A DNA stretch of 64,000 nucleotides from Pyrocephalus nanus (GCA_038380795.1 CM076280.1:11279001-11343000), one strand, 5' to 3'; shown: positions 1-12,691, counted from the stretch's first letter. The notes: generated by a model from the letters alone, not told the origin. Numbers and translations: made by a program.

Positions 1-130
1 CTGCCCTGGCCCAGGGGGTCTGGGTGCTGCCTGCCCTGGCCCAGGGGGTCTGGGTGGTGCCTGCCCTGGCCCAGGGGGTCTGGGTGCTGCCTGCCCTGGC
101 CCAGGGGGTCTGGGTGCTGCCTGCCCTGGG
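1..130. repeat. 30-bp minisatellite, cut by the left window edge
   Basis: Four complete 30-bp copies occupy 1-120 and a partial copy follows to about 130. Each copy contains ccctggcccagggggtctgg, with one g/c variant near the end of the second copy. The array probably continues to the left. Because 30 is a multiple of three, the array reads as a 10-residue peptide repeat in open frames, but nothing else suggests coding. Confidence 0.9.
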
Positions 131-2319
131 CAGAGGGGCAGCCCAGCCCCCGGCAGTCTCTCTCCTCCTCCTCGAGCCGTGCGAGGCTGCGAGCACGAGA
201 TTGCTGTAATATTGAGCAAGGTTTCCCAACACATGCTTTCCTCTGGCAAATCGCCACCCACAGCGCCGTGTGCCAACATAACACTTTGACTTAAAGAGGG
301 AAAACTGCCAGATAAATGTTTTAGTTGCAGGCCTGTTTCATTGTTGAATTCTAAAATCTTGGCAAAAGCCTTTGCCAGTGGATGGGGAAGCAGCCTTGCT
401 GTTGATGCTGGTGAATAGGGACTAAAGCAAATGTGTTCAGGAATGACATTTGGTGGACATCACCCGCCAGCTAATTACGTTATGTTCCCTGTTTCTGCAC
501 CGAAGGCACGCAGAGCAGATCAGGAGCAATGGAGTGAGAGGCCCTTTAATTGTCCAGTGGCCAGCGAGCAACAGGATTTCTTGTGATTTTGAGATCCAGA
601 TCAGTGATCTGGGGGCTCTCTCTGAGCCTGCAGTGTGCTTGCTCTGTGAGGTGCTGATGTTTCCTGGCTGGGGGGATGTCCCTGGCACCAAGCAGCACTT
701 CAGCAGGGCAGAGCAGTGCTAAACAGAGGTAAAATCCACACTGCATTTGAGTCCCTGGAATGAGGGGGGAGCACAGCTCTGGTCCCTGCCATGCCTGGAA
801 CACCCGCTGGGGTGTTGCCATTGCCGGGCTCTGTGAGCCACCCTGAGCACACAGGAGCTGGGGTGTGCACGATCCAGGCACGGTGTCACCCGGCACATCC
901 TTCCCAAACAGGAGCCATCCACTCTCCTTTGCTTCCCTCTGCCTGGGTCTGCAAGCACAGAGGTGTTAGGACAGTCTGTGCTCTTCTGCCCCAGACCCAG
1001 AGCACCAGAGGATGAGCAAAATGTCCAAGAGTTAAGCAATTGGAAAAAAAAAAGGCTGAACTTCCCTGTCAAAGCACCCCTTACAACAGAAAAAAACAAA
1101 CTGCAGTAATTGTTGGTTTCCTAAGGAAACCCTTGTTTGCATGGCCTATATCTTCCAGGGTAGCCACCTACACAGCTTTTCTTCTCAGGGATCATTTATT
1201 TTGTTTTCAGATCATTGTCTACGCTAATTGTCTTAAACAAGAGTAACTTCCTTTCTCTTTATTCCCTAGTGGTCTTGATAGGTTTTAATTACCTTTAGGT
1301 GGTTCCCTGTGTAATTGCACATCAAGTTCATTAATGATCACAATATGTTCACCTAATAGGTTTCCATTAAAATCCAATGGGTTCCCATCAAAATGAGTTA
1401 TGGGAACTGACAGAAAACTCACTAAAATCCCAGTGTCTTTAGTTACAGTGAATTAAACATTGTGTCTATTAAGAAAGATAAAAAACAAATGCCAAGACAA
1501 AAAATTCATCTCACAAATTGATAAATTTGTATGTACAGAGTTTGCAGAATTTGCAAAAGGCTCTTACTGCTTTGAGCCCAGTTAACAGTGAAGTTTTGCC
1601 ACCTTGACCATATCATTAAAGCTCAGATAAACAGGCAGAAACCCAAAAGCTTTCATTCCAGTGCATTGCACTTTTAGAGGAACAGAGAAGTCTGTATCCC
1701 TTGCTGATCTCTCTTCAGTCCTTGTCACTGCATCTGGAGGTTGAAGAGGGTACCAAACACAGTGTGTTTAACAGCAGCAGTATCTGGCTGTTCTGCTCCT
1801 CGTGCTCCCCACACCCTCAGTCTGGGTGTGAAAGGGTCCTAACCAGAGCAATCCCTCTGCTCTCCTCAGGTGCAAACCCAGTGCCAGACTGACCCACCCC
1901 ATCACTTTGTTTTATGCCAGGACACAGGAAAGAGCAGCTCAGACCGTTCTGCTAAACCTCACACTCCCTCTGAACGCTCCAGGAGGAGAATCAGCTTTCA
2001 CTTGCTTGGGAGCAGGCCTCACTGCACAGGTTGTTCTCTGCCCTGCACGTGTTCCCAGCAGCTCTGAGCTGCTCCTGTAACCACAGAGCACATCTGAGGA
2101 GTGTGCAGAGAGCACAGGGCTGGGTGTGCAGGGGGTCACACTGGGGGTGCTCAGTGAGTGCAGGCAAGTGGCTGCAGGGTGAGAGAACAAAGGGCAAAGC
2201 CAGAGCAGATGGATGGAGCCATTCCTGGCCCTCCTTCCATCCCTGCACCTTCCACTGCAAGCAGATCCTCCTCTCACATTTGCTCCATGCCCTCTCATTT
2301 CCCATCTCTCTCCCAGCCG
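131..2319. other. Intergenic DNA without a supported gene
   Basis: This stretch is unique sequence. It is GC-rich at both ends, with an AT-rich middle at roughly 1240-1650 (annotated separately as a candidate regulatory island). The open frames of up to about 180 codons on both strands overlap one another, lack recognisable domains and are typical of stop-poor GC-rich DNA. No tRNA, rRNA or mobile element was recognised. Confidence 0.6.
1255..1515. promoter_or_regulatory. AT-rich island, candidate conserved noncoding element
   Basis: An AT-rich block in GC-rich surroundings carries a TAATTA homeodomain core at 1286-1291 and an attaatgatca-type site near 1330. It has no simple repeat or open frame that would explain the composition. 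Being an enhancer is an inference from texture and from the likely LHX2-NEK6 location. Confidence 0.25.
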
Positions 2320-2400
2320 CAGTGACCTCCTGAGGTCCTCCTGCTCCAGTGACCTCCTGAGGTCCTCCTGCTCCAGTGACCTCCTGAGGTCCTCCTGCTC
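2320..2400. repeat. 27-bp tandem triplication
   Basis: Three exact 27-bp copies lie at 2320-2346, 2347-2373 and 2374-2400. Each contains gacctcctgaggtc, in which gacctc and gaggtc can pair as a small hairpin around a 2-nt centre. Exact identity between the copies suggests a recent duplication. Confidence 0.9.
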
Positions 2401-5400
2401 CGCTCTCCCGACCCCTGATCTCTGCAGTGACCGGCAGGTGCTGTCCAGGGCTGCTTGGAAGGGAGGGGGCATTCCTGCATTTTAACTAGGAATGTCTCCA
2501 GGCTCTGAGGTGATGCCAGCCCTGGGGCTGTTTGTACCCTCTCATTCCACCTGGCTGTTGTAGGCTAAGAGCATCTTTGAGCTGACAAAGTGCCCAGGAC
2601 CAGCCTTTTCTTCTGTACCTGAGCTGCCCCTGCAGTGTTGAGCCCCACTGAGCAGCCCTGCTGGTCTGTACGGGCTTCTGCTACAGCAAGCAGGACTTCA
2701 GAGGAAAAATCAAACTGCTCTAAATTCCAGTAAGCAAATCTGTGACTCTTCATGGCAACTCCACATTATTCCCAGGTTGTTTGCTATTTTCTCTGTTCTC
2801 CCTTCCCTGCTGCCTTCATTATCACGCTGAATATCACCAGGGCAGCATGACAAGAATCTAGAGAGACACATTATTAGGACAGCCCTGTTCATACCTCTGA
2901 ACTGCAGCATTTGTTAACATTTCTGAGCTTGAAGAGGGGGGAGGATGGCAAAATCTGCTTTTCCAGATTAGAAAGATGTATCCTAACAGCATGTCTGAGT
3001 GAACACTCGGGCTGCACAGTGGCTGGCAGTGACCATTCAGAGCCCTCCCCGGTGCTCTGGCACACAGGAGGCCCTGTGGGGTGGAACTTCAGGCATCTGA
3101 GGCTGGGATGTGGCCACTTCACTGGCACCTTGTGTGAGCTGTCAGAGGACACACTGTGAGGGGTTCAGCGTCCCTGGGAGGAGCAGGGCTTGGCAGAGGG
3201 AATTTGGGCATTACCCTTCCTCCTTGAACTCCCTGGGGTGTCCAAGAGAAGCGTGCAGGGCTGCTGGACACAGACCTTTCCTTTCCTGGCCAGCCAGTGC
3301 CAGCAGCCTTGCAGGGCTTCCCAGGACCCTCAGCAGGAGACAGAAAGTGAACCCAACTGGCTTCCTGCCACGGCAGAGCCTTTGTGACTGTCTCAGGCAG
3401 CTTCCTACAGTTCCCTTAGTGCCAAGAGGGGAACCAGAGGAAGTTCCTACAGACACAAATGTGTTATTACCATTTCCTGTTATGAAAAGCCTCCAAAGCA
3501 GCAAATCTTAGTGGTTTCATTTGTTTATCTCAAAATGAACTGAGAAACGTAGATTTTTTTTTGTCACGTGTAATTAAATTGTGATTTTTCTCTGCAGTTG
3601 GTGGAAGTCATTTAGCATTTTAATTAGCTACAAACACATGTCTGACCTGAGAAAGAAACAAAAAATTGTTTTCTGGCACTTACAGGTAAATAAAGTAGTC
3701 CTCTTCTCCTCTTGCCACCAAACATTATTCAGTGCTGCTAAAAGGTACCAGAATGCCATCCTTGGAGATTAATTCTTGTTCCTGGCCCAGAGCCCATGCC
3801 TGTTCCTGAGGAAGGGAGTGCTGGTGCTGAGGTTCCTGTGCCCTGCTGGCCTTATCTGGCAGTTCCACTCCATCACATCTAAAGAAGCCTCTGCAGGAGA
3901 GGGCAGTGAGTGGAGGACACTGAGGGCAGCCTGAGGTTTGCAGAGCTGTCTTCTCCCCTGCTTCTCCTCGTTCCTTCTTTCCCTGTGCCCTTCCCTCATT
4001 CTCTGGCTGCAGATGTTCCAAAGCCATCCTGGCTGCACTGGTCTCCAGTTGGTCATTTTTCTGTTGTTGTTGACTGGCCTTTTTTCCTTCCCAGGAACAC
4101 ATGTGCTTTGCTTCCTCTCCAACTCTGTCACTTTTTATTAACTCAAACAAAATGTAGGGAGAGAAACACCTCTTTGAAAATAGTTTCAGTAATTTGATAT
4201 AATACTGTCTGAGAAATGCTGGGAGCACTGCAGGGAGGGACTCTGCAGCAGGCTGAGCTGTGCTGCTGTGCCTGGGTGCTCCCGACACTGCAGCAGGAGG
4301 CAGATCTGTGTGTGGAGCCCCAGCTCCACTCCACTTGGTAGGAAAAAGCTCAGGTGTGAGATGTTGTTTGACACATGTGACGGCCAGGGCAGAGGGGAAA
4401 GATCACATTTTCATATTAACAGTTCTTGGCCAGCTCCAGACTCTTCAGCTTTTGGTAGTTTGCAGAGGCACCAAGAACAGAGCAAACAAAGGGTGAAAAA
4501 TATTCCATTCCTCCTGGGACCAGTGAGTTCAGGGACACCCCCTGTTAACTGAGTCACGGGCAGAGCTCGGGATCCAACCCTGGGCAGGAATGCTCTCCTC
4601 TGAGACCTGCCTTCTTTGGATCTTTGAAAAGAAGAAGAATGCTTTCTGCATGTGAAAGCAGTAAGTGGGATGGAGCAAATGCAAGGACAATCCAGGGAAA
4701 CTCTGCTTTCTTGTCAAATTGGGCAGAAGATGTAAGTTTGTACATACCAGAGCTGAAAGGCACTTGCACTCCAGAAAACAGTTCATAAATCTCCTTGTGC
4801 TCCACACCCTCTCTATAAAGTCCACAGCAGAGAACCCCTTTTTCACTGCCAAAGGAGGCACACACCAAAGAAAAATTGTAAGGAATCATTGCTACCTGCT
4901 GAATCTTCCTCAACCTTTCCCCTTTTCAGCACTGGGGCAGTTCCCACTACTGTGACAAGTCTTGCAGAGAGAACATGTTCTGCAGAGCAGCAATCCTGAG
5001 ATTAACAAAAAAAGAGTCTTCTTTTACAAATTATCCTCTGAATTCAGCAGAATTATTGCACATGTCAAAAACCTATCAGGGCAGGAAGAGGATTTGGCCT
5101 GTCTCTAGCAGGGTTTGCACCCCTGCCTCTGGCAGCTGTGGCTGTGGGAGCTCGGACCTGGCAGCTGGGGGATCCAGGAGGGACGACACCACGGGCTGCA
5201 GCAACACTCCCCACTGTTGTTGTGACATCCAGCAATACAAGAGCTTTGTTTGGCTTGAAAGGCACAGGTGCAAACTGATGGGGATTTCAAACCTTTGTGA
5301 GCAAAAGACTTCTTCCTCTGCCAGCCTTGATGTATCAGACGAGTTCCAGCCTTCAAAAGCAAAAGGCATCAACAGGCAGGAGCCAGGCACAGGAGAAGTG

Positions 5401-6264
5401 GCTCTGCTGAGCAGTGTGCTTCAGTGGAGTGATTTAGGGAATCTCTCTATGTGCAACTGGTGAACTCTGGCTGAGGTTACAGAACTGCTGCGTGAATGTT
5501 TCAAAGTGTGTTGTTTCCACGAGTCACGGATCTTTCAGATCAAGCATAATGGGGGTCCCTCACGTGTGAATAGGTCCCACTAATATGAGAAAAAGGAGGG
5601 TTGGAGCCCAGGCAATGGCTCAGATGATTCTGTCTGAGAGCTGAGAGGGCTGGAGAGCCAAATAGGACGTAATGCTGGGCTTAAACACAGCGGGGACTGA
5701 GAAGTTAAGGAAGAATTCAGACTCCCCCCTTCACAGAGGAACACAGCAAAGGGATCGTCCTCTTATCTGATGGAGAAGGATGTGTCCTCTACCACTTCAG
5801 GACCAGCCCCATTAAAGGATAACATTTGCATAGGAGAGGAAGAGAGAACTAAAGATACTTTTCTGTCCTTAGGAATGAAGAGCTATTTTCTGCTGTCTCC
5901 AAACACTATTCCTCAAGCATACCTCTTGATGGCTTTCAACAAGCCACTGAGTTATTTTACACACTAAAAAGCATTCCTGAAAACCACTTTTCAGTTGCAC
6001 ACGTCGTTTTTGAGTTGATGCAGTTTCTGCAGGCTCATGATAGGCTGCCACGGGCAGAGAGAGCTCCGAGTAGCAAGGTGTTGAAGGAGCAGACTGGCTT
6101 CTGTGGAGGAAACACAGTCCTTGAGGTACTTCAGCTCTGAAAGCCTCTCTTACCCAGTGGTAAGCACTGCTGGGAGTAATCAGCACAGCTAATAGCATGT
6201 GCTCAGAGGAAAGATTCTGCCCGTGTTCTGTACGTCTGTGCAAATCCAGGTCCAGCTGATAACA
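2401..6264. other. Intergenic DNA without a supported gene
   Basis: This is unique, mixed-composition sequence. Open frames of 60-190 codons occur on both strands but overlap each other, have no recognisable domain and no convincing splice structure. Slightly AT-rich spots lie near 3500-3700, 4110-4210 and 5760-6000. A perfect ATTTGCAT octamer occurs near 5824. No interspersed repeat was recognised. Confidence 0.6.
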
Positions 6265-6457
6265 GGGCTGGGCACACACACAGGAGCTGGGCACACACAG
6301 GGGCTGGGCACACACAGGAGCTGGGCACACACAGGGCTGGGCACACACAGGGCTGGGCACACACAGGGCTGGGCACACACAGGAGCTGGGCACACACAGG
6401 GCTGGGCACACACAGGGCTGGGCACACACAGGGCTGGGCACACACAGGGCTGGGCAC
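6265..6457. repeat. 16-17-bp CA-containing minisatellite
   Basis: Eleven full copies (6265-6446) and one partial copy of gggctgggcacacaca are present. Several copies carry an extra base, reading ggagctgggcacacaca or ggggctgggcacacaca. The first copy has an extra CA. Reverse-strand frames through it read as Cys-Pro-rich repeats and are not credible proteins. Confidence 0.95.
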
Positions 6458-6544
6458 CCAGCGCTGCTGCTGCCAGAGCTGCACCGGCAGGTCCTGTCAG
6501 CGAGCACGCTCGGCCACCGCAGCGCAGACAGGCCCCCCTACAAA

Positions 6545-6785
6545 TAATGCATAAAGGTTAATGAAATACTTGTAGCTATTTTAATAAGTGATTAATCTTT
6601 TATTACACACTGTTACACAGTCCAGCAGAGCAATAGATTGCTTTTAATTGTAGCTTATCATTATCTGTGGTAACTTCCACTGATGTGCTGGTAACCATTT
6701 TGGACACATGCTGCTTATATATATAACAGGCCAACAAGTCCAATTCATTATTTATTAATGCCTTTTAAGCTGTGTAAAACCGGTA
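6545..6785. promoter_or_regulatory. AT-rich island, candidate conserved noncoding element
   Basis: The block begins directly after a GC-rich stretch. It contains aatgcataaaggttaatgaa, a gattaatc core, gcttttaattgtagc, and a short (TA)n run near 6716. Dense homeodomain-like cores without repeat structure suggest a developmental enhancer type of element. This needs a conservation test. Confidence 0.3.
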
Positions 6786-8849
6786 CTGTAACATGAAGCA
6801 TAATCAGGGCAGGTCTGCAAAGCGTCTGTGACATTGCAGGACTGGCTGGGAATGCCTGGACAGACAGCAGGGCTTGGCAGGGACTCACACAGCTGTCTGC
6901 AAGGGGAGTGTGAGCAGTGGGACCAGGGGTTTATGGCACTTTGGGAAACTGGGAATGCTGCCATGCCTGTGTGGGAAGTGCCCAGCTCAGCCCCGTGCCC
7001 AGATGAATCCCTAAATGAACAGCTCAGCTGGGTCAGCCCTAACAGGCAGTGGCCTTGAACTCCACCTGAGGCATCCGCCTTTGGCATTGAGGGGGCAGGA
7101 CACTGGCCCGATGAACCTCTGCTCTGGTGACACACAGACCCCTGCTGGGTCTCTGGGATGGCTCTGCTGCATGTTCCCAACTGCAGTGGCAGTTCAAGGG
7201 TGCGTGGTACAGAAGGGCCCAAGTGCCACTGAGATGACTCAGGGACTGTCCCTTGTGCTGGTGGCTGGATGCAGGCTCCTCCCTTCTGCTTTCCCAGGAT
7301 TTGCCTGGCGGCCCCTCTGGTTTTGAAACGTAACCAGTGATGTGGATTTCTGCACAGCCCGGGGTCTGTGTGGCTGTTGTTGCAGTGTGACCGTGTGTGT
7401 TCACTTGTTGGGTGTCTGTGCACAGAGGGCAGCTTTTCTCATTGTTAGCTCTGCTTAAATGCGAGCTGGTGCAGAAACCTCGAGCTTGAGTCACTGTCTC
7501 ACTCTCTGGGCCTTGAAGTCACTTCTTAGAAAATGAAAGGGGGAGGTACTGTTGCATCCCTCTGATAATTGTCTGCAAAGAGGGTGATATGAGTAAGGAT
7601 CTAATTTTATCATCTTGTGGTTTGAAGAGGCATCAGGACTGGTTGCAGATGTGTAATTAGTGTCGGCTGGCAGAGGGGCTCTGACGCAGCCTGGCCAGTT
7701 CTGAGGCGAGATGGGAAACAGCCCATGAGGGGACACTCAGCTCAGGGGGTTTATTGATCTGCCAGCCCAGTGCTGACACTGACTCCCCTTCCCAGTCATT
7801 CTCCAGCTTTGCTGTGCCTGGAATCTGCACATGGCCCTTAAGAGCATTGAAGAGATAATGCAGGGGGCAGGATTCACACCACTGGGATTACTTTATGTGT
7901 TTGTTCCAACCCAGCTCCTGCTGCTTTGCAAGTCCCAAGGCACTGTAGGGATGAGGACTCCTGTGGAGTGTGTGGTCCTGGTCCTGTTGGAGAGCCTGTC
8001 TGTTTTAACAGCAGTGGACAAAAAAAAGTACAAGGGGTTTGGTTTGGTTTGGTGCAGCTTTGCTGAGGAACAAGGACATGACTCAGCCGTAAATAAAGGA
8101 TTTATAGGGACACTCACCCTGGGGCAAATGTCCTGACCAAGGATGCTGAGCTGGGACAGGTGGAGACAGCAGAGTGAGGAACAAGGATACTGGAACCTGT
8201 CAAACCAAATTACAGCTCTGCCCTAGGAGCAGCCTTACTAACACATTCCTTTTCCCTCAGACTCATCCAGGATCACACAACCCTTCTGCTTCTGTACCAG
8301 TTTGATGAAAGTATTTGTTACTACTCCCAGTTTAGCACGCTTTGTTTCCTTATGTCATCCTGCAATTTACTGCCTTTGTGAAACCACGGACTGATGTGGT
8401 GCTAAGAACTAGGGCAACACCTTGGGTGGACAAGAAAAGGATCCGCTTTTGTTCTGGAATTGGGGAGAAAGCAGCTCCCATTCAGCAGGCAAAGGGCACT
8501 CTGGGTCTTAAAGAATAAAGTGCAAACCAAGATTTTGTTGTTCCAGAATTGTGGACCCAGTTCTGGACCTTGTCTGAGCATCTTCTGAATCCTGAGATTG
8601 TTTTTGGAAGCCTTTCCTGTTAATCCTGGGTCCCATCAGCAGTTTCCCCAACCATCTCTGTTTAATGTTTCATTAAATATCTGTGGATAGGTCTCATTTT
8701 TGTGCTGGAAGGTGCCACGGGGAGGGGAAAATAGAAATACTGAGAGAAAATGGCCTCTCAGTCGTGCACCTCCCGCTCTCCTCAGTGGGCCTCGGGGTTG
8801 AGGTGCAAATGAGAAGCACCAGGGTCTCACCACCCCCTCCAAGTAACAT

Positions 8850-9330
8850 TAAGTATCAATAATGGAAGTGCTTACAGATACCCTGTACAATTCAACCCTT
8901 ATCTTTTATTTATAGCTGACAAAGCTCAGGGAAGGAAAAAATACCATCATACTTTAAATAATAGAAGATAGAGGTATTAAAACTACCCAGGCAGTTACAG
9001 TAGTTGCAGAAATGTCTCCCAGCAGACCCGAGTGTGCGTACACCGACTGCATTTTTAATTTTTAAAACATATTTCTTTCAAAATTATTCAGCAATACAAG
9101 AAAGCCACTTTTATGGGGTGATAAATTACTGTAATAAAGTGTCTTTTGTCCAAGCATGCAGACAGAAAGCCATTGCAGGCAGCAGAGACAGGCGTGAGCC
9201 CCCAGAGAGCCCAGACCCATAAGCAGAGGAGCATGTTGATTTGCCTCACGTTTTTAATTATTTTTAAAGCATCCTATCTGGTTTTAACTGCAATTTTGCT
9301 TTCAGTTAACATTTATATGAGGGTTTGATG
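8850..9330. promoter_or_regulatory. AT-rich island pair, candidate conserved noncoding elements
   Basis: Two AT-rich blocks (about 8850-9140 and 9225-9330) are separated by a short GC-richer piece. They include cttatcttttatttatagc, actttaaataatagaag and gtttttaattatttttaaag. No open frame or repeat explains them. The regulatory role is an inference from composition. Confidence 0.25.
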
Positions 9331-11084
9331 TCTCTGTGAGTGTTGAATGCAGTACTAGACCTTTGCACTGTTTCCAGAGAGCTCTGCTGCCCCTTCCCTG
9401 CAGCCCCAGCTAAATGACACGGTACCTGTCATTTACGTGCAATTAGAAATACTTTGATAAGATTTATATTCCTTTGAAACTTTAGTAACTTCTTGCAAGT
9501 GTTAAGTGAACGAGGAATCATGAGTGATAATGAGGGGCCTGATGCAGCTCCCTCCAGGCCGGGGTGTTTTATCACAGCTCCATCCATCACTGCAGCCGGT
9601 GCTGGATGATTACGGATGCGAGTGGAGTCCCTGGGTTCTCAGTGGACTCAGTGCCAGTGGGCATGGGGCTTTTCCCTCCTCCCTTTGGACAGGAGGGTCA
9701 CACTTGTACCCTTTGCTTCTGCATTCATCACCAGCACTGCTGTTTGGTAAACCCGAGTGGATTACCTTTCACCCCGCTCCTAAACATACCTGTGTCCCTG
9801 CTCTGCACGCAATTCCTGCCCCCAGAGCTACGGCGTTTGAACTTCACAGAATAAAGTACATTTAATTGGACCTATTATTTTCTTGCAGAGGCAAAGCCTT
9901 TCAGATCAGGCTTCAGCCTCTCTGTGCCAATGAAAATACACATGCCTAATTATTTCCATTTTTCAAAGAACCTCAAAGGCAGCTGATGAAAGGAACCTTT
10001 TGCAAAAGCTCACAGCAAACAGAGTGAAGTCACCTAATGTGCAGGGAGAGGAAGCAGCGATGTCCTCCTGTGTGCACGGGGCCCTGGGAGAGGGTGCTGC
10101 AAAAGAACATGGTTGGGAAATGGTTGAATTCATGTCACCAGAGAGGCTTTTTGGGGGGTGAGAGCTTTAGGGGCATCAAGTCTTTCGGAATAGGACAAAA
10201 CATTTTACCTGCTGCTGGCACCTGTGCCCACAGCCCATTGCCCGGATTATTCACGTGTGTTTCTTCCTCGGTTCGAGACCAATTCTCTTCAAGTGCAGCT
10301 TTTGACTGTCACCTTTGGCCTCACTGACACTGTATTTTCCTTCTCTGGGTGCCATGTGCACACAGTGAGTAAGAGCTTGCTGTTGCCCCGTCAGCAGGGG
10401 CTCGGTGTGAGTGGTGGTTGTGCAGAGCTGCTCTCTCCTCTCCCAGCACTGCCCATGCAGCCCCAGCACAGCCTCCCCAGGGAGTCAGTCTGTTATCAGC
10501 TGGCATCTGCTGGCCTCTGGAATGGCTGTGAGCAGGGAACCCCCGGCCAGGAGGAGGGGAGGAAAGGGGATCCCGTGGAGTGCCCGGCTGTGGAGGGAGG
10601 AGGGAGCAGGGGGAACTCATGGCCTCGTGCATATTCCGTATAAAACAGGGGAAAAGCAGCCTGTCCAGCTCTCCACGTGCACCAGTTCACTGCTGGTCTT
10701 ACCTGTAGCTGCTCCCTCTCTCCCTTTGGCTGTCAATGGTCCATTGATGCAGCCTGGAAGCTTTTGTCCTCCATCCTTCAAGGACAGTGTTTATTATGAA
10801 TTTATTAGCCTCAGAGGGCTTGGTTTGGGCCTGGTCCCAGAGTTTTGTAACAACAGAACACACTGGAATTGAAACAAAGGCTGGGCTGATTTTTTGGTCA
10901 GCCTGCAATCATTTGCTCAGCTTTATTGGCTTTGTCTTGACTATCAGAGAACTTTTCTTCCTCTGGACTTAAGCCCAGCTGGACTTAAGCACACACTTAA
11001 AGCTAAATATGAGTTAAATTACTGTGCTGAATCAGGGCTTTTCTTCTTTCTGAGTTATTTTGCTGTGAATGCATTTTTGGTGCA

Positions 11085-11360
11085 CATGAATATCAACTGA
11101 AGCTGTTATGCTAATAAAGTTGAACCTCCTGATTTTAATATTCTACATTTCTTTTCATTCTACATGGAGACGGTGATGACTTCTTTTGTATCTGAGATTT
11201 ACATGCAGTCCCATATTTTAACAGTGACACATAATTTACATGTGATTAGATCAAAGTATTTACTTCCACGAGTTTTAAAACAACAAAATTTGATATTGAA
11301 TATGCCTATTTTCCACACCTTTTAAGTGAATACAGAATGGAAATAGCAGCTTGAAGCAGC
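11085..11360. promoter_or_regulatory. AT-rich island, candidate conserved noncoding element
   Basis: The sequence from gctaataaagttg through tgatattgaatatgcc is strongly AT-rich, unique and free of long open frames. It has ttttaatattc and acatgtgattagatc motifs. It resembles the other islands of this interval. Confidence 0.25.
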
Positions 11361-12194
11361 AGAAATTTCAAGAGATCTGAGTTTAAGAGAGAGGTTTCAC
11401 TGCACTCTCCTCCTTTCAACTGCTGCTGTCATGGCTGGGGAGTGAAAGTGGCAATGTTTTTAGAAATGTTTCATGAAATATTTTATAAGTGCAGTTTAAA
11501 TTACTTTTTAAGTTGGGTAATCTGCCAAAGCTTTACATTGTTAAAAGAGAAGGAGAAATTGCTGCAGAACTGACTAGAGTGCTTGGGAAAAGGGAAAGCC
11601 ATTCCTGCCGTGAATTCCCTGTGCTCCCCACAGAGAGTGCGTTCCAGCATCTCTCAGCTGTGTCCAGAAACATCCCCACCTGGAAGAGACTTGCATGGGA
11701 AATGCAAGTACATCTGCATGCAGATGAACCCAGACACCTCCTGTCCCAAACAGGGCCCACACTCCTTTGGCAGAAATTCCTGCTGAGTGACGGGTGCCTT
11801 GTGCTGTCCATTCCCTACAAAACACAGCTGGGCAAACCGAGCACTCCTGAGCTGCTTTTGCTGATTCTCCGTGCTCTCCTAACACGGGGGAATCATCTCT
11901 CTCCACTCTCTGCCCAGGCACAAGGAGCAGATAATTAATTCTCTGGGGTAGGGATGAGGCTCTGGGGAGGCTCCAGAGGCAGAGCCCTGCCCTTGGAGAA
12001 GCAGCAACAGCTGCACTGGCCCTCCTGGTTGGGGATTTTTTTTTCAGCTTAGCCAGATAATAAGATCCTTTCTCCTCTTAACCTCTTACCTAGAGTGCAA
12101 TTAGGGGTAAACTGAGCCGGCTGCTCTGTAAAGAAAGATGTGTCCTTAACCTGGTAAGAACAACTCCTTAATTATTAAGCCAGCAGCGGGAAGA

Positions 12195-12266
12195 GTGGTG
12201 TGAGTCTGTCTGAGCCAGGTGAGCAGGGGAGCCTGTGAGACTCACCTGGCTCAGTGTGAACACCAC
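12195..12266. other. 72-nt imperfect inverted repeat (hairpin)
   Basis: A perfect 14-bp stem is formed by ctgagccaggtgag (12210-12223) and ctcacctggctcag (12241-12254). After an asymmetric internal loop, an outer 7-bp stem pairs gtggtgt (12195-12201) with acaccac (12260-12266). The 17-nt terminal loop can itself form a 4-bp cagg/cctg stem. The overall size is like a microRNA precursor, but expression and conservation are unknown. It could also be a chance or repeat-derived palindrome. Confidence 0.6.
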
Positions 12267-12381
12267 ACAGTGCTTTGATGAGATTTCATCTGCTGAACGG
12301 GCTCTGTGAAGCAACAACCCAGTGAGATGAGTCCTGACCAGAGCACAGTGCCCATCCCTCCCTGCAGCCCTGCTCCCACAG

Positions 12382-12691
12382 CCCATCAGTACTGTCCATG
12401 CTATCCCCACAGCCCATCAGTGCTGTCCATGCTATCCCCTCAGCCCATCAGTGCTGTCCATGCTATCCCCACAGCCCATCAGTGCTGTCCACGCTATCCC
12501 CTCAGCCCATCAGTGCTGTCCATGCTATCCCCACAGCCCATCAGTGCTGTCCATGCTATCCCCTCAGCCCATCAGTGCTGTCCATGCTGTCCCCACAGCC
12601 CATCAGTGCTGTCCATGCTATCCCCTCAGCCCATCAGTGCTGTCCATGCTATCCCCTCAGCCCATCAGTGCTGTCCACGCTATCCCCACAG
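12382..12691. repeat. 31-bp minisatellite, 10 copies, dimeric pattern
   Basis: Ten copies of exactly 31 bp start at 12382 and recur to 12661. Each starts cccatcagtgctgtcca and ends in either ccacag or cctcag. The endings run A,T,A,T,A,T,A,T,T,A, so most of the array is built from 62-bp dimers. Every unit ends in a pyrimidine-rich stretch plus CAG that resembles a 3-prime splice site. The open frames through the array follow from the absence of stops in the unit. Confidence 0.95.

Larger units (their letters stand above)
6458..12194. other. Intergenic DNA without a supported gene
   Basis: GC-rich blocks at about 6800-7500, 9530-9840 and 10030-10760 alternate with AT-rich islands at about 6545-6785, 8850-9330, 9860-10000 and 11085-11360. 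The longest open frame (6755-7423, minus strand) has no recognisable domain. I found no gene, RNA gene or recognisable transposon. Confidence 0.55.
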
